This document shows positions 59,178-64,000 of a DNA stretch of 64,000 bases, piece by piece. The translations under genes and the position numbers were made by a program. Source of the DNA: Diadema setosum. Lineage: Eukaryota; Echinodermata; Echinoidea; Diadematoida; Diadematidae. Location of the stretch: positions 9,942,373-10,006,372 of the forward strand of contig CM067065.1 in assembly GCA_033980235.1 (NCBI GenBank), given 5' to 3'. How positions within the stretch are numbered: the stretch's first letter is position 1; the number at the start of each line of letters is the position of its first letter. Under the pieces are notes generated by a model. The model saw nothing but the letters and a program-made list of their open reading frames with translations, was not told the origin of the DNA and made no database searches.

Positions 59178-59476
59178 GCGAAGAATCAAGAAATAAACTA
59201 GAAATGCATTATTTCGCCAATAAGAATGAGTTTATTGAACAACTCAAATTTTCGGTGGCCTCCACCTTCTTCAGGAGTCTCGACGGGGAATGTCAATACC
59301 AAAACATAAATTGAACATGAAGAGCGCGCACTCATACACAGAATTGGTTGCTATGAGAGCGCGTACCCTTTACAATGATGTTGCCATGTAGACGCAATGT
59401 AGTCAAGGTACCCCACGCATAAGGAGGAGGACATTGACGAAATAATGCATTACTAGTTTATTTCTTGATTCTTCGC
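59178..59476. mobile_element. MITE with ~40-bp inverted ends
   Basis: Ends GCGAAGAATCAAGAAATAAA (left) and its reverse complement (right), each continuing through CTAG(A/T)AATGCATTATTTCG. About 299 bp, non-coding; TATA/CATA flanks are a possible 4-bp duplication. It abuts the start of duplication copy 2. Confidence 0.85.
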
Positions 59477-61948
59477 CATACATAATGTATGATATATATA
59501 TTTGACATTGTAATCTGCCAATCTGCCACGGGATGCGAAACAGGTATCTTGTGGACGAGAAGCGAAGGGTTCTGGTATACACGATTTACATCTCTTTTTA
59601 ATCACTAATTCCTTCTCAATTCCCGGAGAGGATTGCCATTTTGGTCAAGGGCTAATTTTCAAGACGGCCCTTGCAATACGACACGTATTGCACAAAATCT
59701 CCCTCACTCCTCGCCTTAGTTTCGATTTCGACCAAATTCACACTACAGAAATACTGTTATGGTTTCTGGGACGGGATTCGTAAAAACATGGTGATGTTAA
59801 AAGCTACCTTCACGAGTTGGAGGCGCTCTAATAAAGTATCTGAGTGTGAATGTATGAATGTTCTTTCTATACGCGCCACGCAGTTTTGCGTGTGTGTTGT
59901 ATGTGTACCTGTGTGTGTGTGTGTGTGTTTGAACGTATGTACTCACAAAGATTTGAAATGTGTACTGAATTTAAATTCATTTGAATGGATTTGAACTGAT
60001 TCGAAGGCTGATGGCCCAATGAGAACCTGTAGAAAGGCCACCATATTCCAAAGTTCTGTTTCTCTATTCTATACATTCAGAATGGTGCAGCCCAAAATCA
60101 TGCTGCATGCAGGCTACATAAGTACTCTAATCAGATATGAGGTGAAAATTGAAATGTTAAAGATGTTCGTATATGACAATGATCAGTGTTGCCCCTTGGC
60201 CTACTGGGCTGGGAATATTACAAATTGGTGGGGCGCAAGGTTAACTTGCGAATCAACGTTTTACAGAATCGGCGCTGTCAGATTCAACTGGCAAATGACA
60301 CAAATGATTCGCGTGTACATGTGCGGAAAGCATATTGTAAATCTAGTTTTACTCATTGCCGTTAACAAAATGCGCAAAAATTATGTCTAGGGCAGCAACC
60401 AAGGCCACTGTTCACTATTGCTCAGAATAACCACACTAATGAATTACTCTTCTTGACATAGATTATAAAATCTGATTTGAAATGTGTCATTAGTTTACAT
60501 ACTCAATGCCACTTTAGTCAGTTTACATATTATGAGTATTTAATATTTTCTTTAAACTTTTACCTTCAGATAGGCATTTTTTTTTCACATTCCTTTATTG
60601 CAATAAGTACACTTCCAGAATGACAAGGTGTGAATGTGATGTAAGAGAAAGAATAGTGAAGGTCTGTCAAAAAACAACAATTTGCACGATTTAAGCAAAA
60701 TATCCAATTATTTGTGTAGCAACGGCCCCTTTTTTGCCAAACCAATCAAAGGTGCCTTAACGAATACATAACATAGCTACAGTTGATATTACTGCATTAC
60801 AGTTGACGGAATAATATTGTGTACTGTAAAATCGTTTCTAGATTTTTAGATTCTAGTTTTGTAGATCCTCGCACGGGTTACAAGAATAAGGTAACACATT
60901 TGGTGTCGTTTGGATAATTTCTTATTTCCCGTAAAATTGTAGCACATTTGTAAACACACACAGACATGAGATCTGATGAGGTAAAATGAGCGCTTTTCAT
61001 GAATAAGGAATATCATAGTGTGATTCATGCAAATTAGGTATTTCTATTTCCTAAACATACTGACAGATATGATTACAAACATGTACTATTTCCCCATGTG
61101 AAATGTTGTATTCTACATAACATGTTTGAGAATATTGAATATGAATGATACTAATTTGCATAGATTAGCAAATAAGTATAAGTAGCCTGTTTTTTTTTTG
61201 TTTTTTTTTTTTTCATGGATTCAGAGTGTCTCTTTGGATGAAAATTTTTATTCTGGACCACGGAACATTAGTGCCAAGAATGATATATTTCCTATAATGG
61301 GAGCTGTTCACTAAATTTCCCATTACCTAATGAAATCAAGAAAAGAAACTAATATCTTTCTCGTTAAGTAATTCTTAAATTATAGTAATCTTAAACTAAT
61401 AGTTCTTAGGGGGATAGAATGGAATATTTGATGTGTAACGCCTAACTATAACTTTTAACGTGTGTGCATGTATAGCAAGTGGGATATTGTGGATTATGAG
61501 AGGATTTTGCCCACGGGTAATTATCTCAACATGCGATCACATGATAACAGATCACGTGGTGAAAAATGCGCCACTCTTTTCATTCATGTCATTGAGGCTC
61601 ATTGACTCCGTCTCATTTTACACGGATTACAAAATCCTATTGCATTGCACGGATTAGGGACCGTTCATTATTTGTTTTATCTAACACATCTCACGTAATA
61701 AACGAGACATGATCTTTTAAAGCTGTCTGGGTATGCTTTTACATCAACAACAATGAGGATGAAAGTGAGTTCCAAGTTTGATGGAGAAGCGGGGAGAGTA
61801 ATGTAGACATTGTTACGTGGCTGATGACGTCATCTTGCTGCAGAAAAAAAAAAATCCTTTAAGGCATTTACATCCGTGAGAGTGAGTAATCCATGGTACG
61901 TTTTCAGCGGCAAACCGGGTAAGAAGACTATCTTCAAGAGTTGTGTAA
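59477..61948. repeat. Segmental duplication, copy 2
   Basis: Diverged copy of 50405-53988 without the 1.15-kb TIR element. It contains extra sequence at about 59990-60440 with no counterpart in copy 1. It is cut at GAGTTGTGTAA by the 3' end of the minus-strand LINE. Confidence 0.85.
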
Positions 61949-64000
61949 GATTTGTAAGATTTGTAAGATTTTATTGACTCTATCGACCCCCTCTCGGGGT
62001 ATGAGAGTACAAACATATTTATGGAACTGTATATGAATACAAAAATATAAGTGATAATGTACATGTATGTGTGAAAATAACAGATATAAATAAATATGTT
62101 TACAAAACAAGGCGTAAAGGACGTTTAACTACTCTACCACTACGTGTACAAACATTCACATCTACTTTACTTTCTACAAAAATACTGTCTTTCTTCTTTG
62201 GTATTGAAGAGAACTGAAACATAATAATTCTGACAAATTTGGCTAGTTTTTTTCAAATGGCAAGCATTAGTTGAAATGAATAATTTGGACATATATAATG
62301 CAATTGGTCTACTGGCCGTCAAGCTACTTGGTAAATACAATAATCTCTCTTTGTTGAAAAAGGGACAAACAAAAATATAATGAAATTCATCCCCTATATC
62401 GTCGGATGAACAAATAGTACAATGCAATTCATCTGTCAGGCTTGCATCAAACCTGCCCTTATTAACGGGTAATCCATTAGATCTACATCTGAATTTACTT
62501 AATGTAATATAATCTTTCTTACACAAGACTTGTAAATACTTCTCTAACATCAAATTATCCTTAAACATTCTATAATTTGTACAGATTCTATTTGACCATG
62601 TTGCTGCTCTCCACTCTTGAATAAACATATCAAAAAGTCTAACTTTTGAGGTGTGTGAAATCCATGCAGCACTAAATCCACCCCCTTGTGCTAACCACAC
62701 ATTCCCTAGCCCTGCATAATAAAAAGTATTTGCGATAGATAATAACCATTGTGATTTTGACGGGGAGTGTATGTCTCCTTGTAAATGCAGAAGAAATTTG
62801 AAAATTGTACATGAGTGTTTGGTTTCTTTTCCCTTGACTAATCTCACCCAGAATCCAATCATTCGACATTTAATATGGTTCAAAATTACTCCACGTCCAG
62901 TTTCACCATAAACCATACAATCAGGAGTACATTTGTTCACAAGCAAAATTTTTCTTAAGAATTTCCTATGGAAAATTTCAATTTGGTCTATGCACTCATA
63001 ACCCCAGACTTCACAACCATAGAGTAAAACAGGTAAAACAAGATGATCAAATAGGTGGCACTGTGTGTCCACAGAGAGCTGTAACTTTTTAGCCTTGACC
63101 AACATGCTATAGAGTGCTTTTCTTGCTTGTGTGACTTGTTTAGAAATTGCCTTTTTAAAACTACCATTATAATTGAATTTAACTCCAAGGTACACAAAGT
63201 CATCTACAACCTCAAGTGGATCACCAACATAAACGAATTCAGGAATTCTTCTAACCTTCCCACGGGAGAAAATAACAATTTTAGTCTTGCTTGCATTTAC
63301 AGTCAAGTGCCATGTCTGGCAATAACTATCTACAGCATCAAGAGCTTTTTGCAACTCCTCCGGAGTTTCTGCTAAAATTATTGTGTCATCTGCATAAAGT
63401 AAACAAGAAAGATTTAAAGCTTTTTTGACATTATCAGAATCCAAGTGGTAAGAAATCTCACTTTCCAAATATTTAAGTCCACCATATGAATTTCTTATGT
63501 ATTCTTGAAAATTATTCAGATAAATGGCAAATAAAAGCGGGGAAAGGTTTTCACCCTGCCGTACACCAATGTTACAAGTAAAAAACTCTGACATCTCCCC
63601 CCTAACCGCCACACATGATTTAGCACTTTCATAAATATTCTTAATGACAGTAAACAGTTTACCCCTAAGCCCCATCTTCAACATTTTGTACCATAAAGAT
63701 GATCTATCAATTAGATCAAATGCTTTCTTGTAATCAATAAATGCACAGTATAAGCGTTTTTTATTTTGCAGATAAACATCAATTATAGTCTTCAAAACAA
63801 AAATATTATCAATTGTAGAATAATTACAACGAAAGCCAGCCTGTTCTTCACCTAACATATTAGCTGCTTCGAAAAACTCTGAGATTCGATGATTCAAAAT
63901 GGAAGTAAAAAGTTTTCCTAGACAACTGAGAAGAGTTATTCCTCTATAATTAGCAGGATTTGTGTCTATACCCTTATTCTTAAAAATAGGAATGATAATC
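61949..64000 (-). mobile_element. LINE 2, 3' portion, running off the right edge
   Basis: Minus-strand non-LTR retrotransposon. The 3' terminus shows short repeats of (AATCTTAC)n at about 61949-61972 after a 200-bp 3' UTR. The junction with duplicated host sequence is sharp. The 5' part is outside the window. Confidence 0.9.
62167..63999 (-). CDS. LINE 2 reverse transcriptase (ORF2), C-terminal 610 residues, 5' end beyond the window
   Basis: Reverse transcriptase of a non-LTR retrotransposon, copying element RNA at the genomic target. The frame is open from the window edge to the stop at 62169-62167; the first methionine inside (63897) is not the start, because IIIPIFKNKG and NYRGITLLSCLGKLFTS precede it. 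In order: FIDYKKAFD (catalytic Asp), GVRQGENLSPLLFAIYLNNF, LLYADDTIILAE (catalytic Asp pair), LTVNASKTKIVIFSRGK, VYLGVKFNYNGSF, LPVLLYGCEVWG, and a C-terminal CTIC-x9-H-x4-C zinc knuckle. No stops or frameshifts, so it is much younger than the LINE at 1.4-14.2 kb. The sequence differs from that CR1/Jockey type; clade not assigned (I/Nimb-like or related is possible). Confidence 0.9.
   Translation of the reverse strand: MIIPIFKNKGIDTNPANYRGITLLSCLGKLFTSILNHRISEFFEAANMLGEEQAGFRCNYSTIDNIFVLKTIIDVYLQNKKRLYCAFIDYKKAFDLIDRSSLWYKMLKMGLRGKLFTVIKNIYESAKSCVAVRGEMSEFFTCNIGVRQGENLSPLLFAIYLNNFQEYIRNSYGGLKYLESEISYHLDSDNVKKALNLSCLLYADDTIILAETPEELQKALDAVDSYCQTWHLTVNASKTKIVIFSRGKVRRIPEFVYVGDPLEVVDDFVYLGVKFNYNGSFKKAISKQVTQARKALYSMLVKAKKLQLSVDTQCHLFDHLVLPVLLYGCEVWGYECIDQIEIFHRKFLRKILLVNKCTPDCMVYGETGRGVILNHIKCRMIGFWVRLVKGKETKHSCTIFKFLLHLQGDIHSPSKSQWLLSIANTFYYAGLGNVWLAQGGGFSAAWISHTSKVRLFDMFIQEWRAATWSNRICTNYRMFKDNLMLEKYLQVLCKKDYITLSKFRCRSNGLPVNKGRFDASLTDELHCTICSSDDIGDEFHYIFVCPFFNKERLLYLPSSLTASRPIALYMSKLFISTNACHLKKTSQICQNYYVSVLFNTKEERQYFCRK

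Noticed and set aside
60019..60390. 123-residue plus-strand frame (contains NITNWWGARLTCESTF)
   Set aside because: Considered as a lectin-like exon, but there are no splice sites, no signal peptide and no second exon, and it is not conserved in duplication copy 1.

Overview
This is eukaryotic, AT-rich genomic DNA crowded with transposons and microsatellites. It shows split genes with GT-AG introns and no operons or bacterial signals. The two recognisable host genes are both interleukin-17 family cytokines. An expanded IL-17 family together with dense non-LTR retrotransposons, TTAA-type MITEs and hairpin elements points to a marine invertebrate, most likely an echinoderm such as a sea urchin. 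The species assignment is inference; a mollusc is the main alternative.

Layout. 0.8-14.2 kb is a 'Russian doll': one 5'-truncated CR1/Jockey-group LINE split by five later insertions. These are two pogo/Tigger-like MITEs, a 6.9-kb element with perfect 38-bp terminal inverted repeats carrying decayed gene exons, a GC-rich tandem-repeat element, and a 486-bp MITE. 14.5-15.0 kb is a GACGT-rich repeat. 17.06-20.36 kb holds IL-17 gene A on the minus strand (4 coding exons, 269 aa). 20.4-42.7 kb is intergenic: long (TA)n tracts hosting three copies of one MITE, hairpin (foldback) elements, a 233-bp-arm inverted repeat with a tRNA-Ala-like unit in each arm, and an 82-bp perfect palindrome. 42.9-47.8 kb holds IL-17 gene B on the plus strand (4 coding exons, 263 aa). 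50.4-54.0 kb and 59.5-61.9 kb are two diverged copies of a segmental duplication; a 1.15-kb TIR element sits only in the first. 61.95-64.0 kb is the 3' part of a second LINE on the minus strand with an intact reverse-transcriptase reading frame running off the right edge.

The two IL-17 genes are arranged head to head, 22.5 kb apart. They share one architecture: a tiny start exon, a signal plus pro-domain exon ending in the CPW motif, a CxCxxC exon, and a short terminal exon ending in CxC. Intron phases (0, 2, 2) match and both predicted mature chains have ten cysteines, so they are diverged tandem paralogues. No continuous reading frame shows either gene; both were rebuilt exon by exon from splice sites. 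The remaining sequence is transposon remnants and simple repeats, with no other host gene that I can support.
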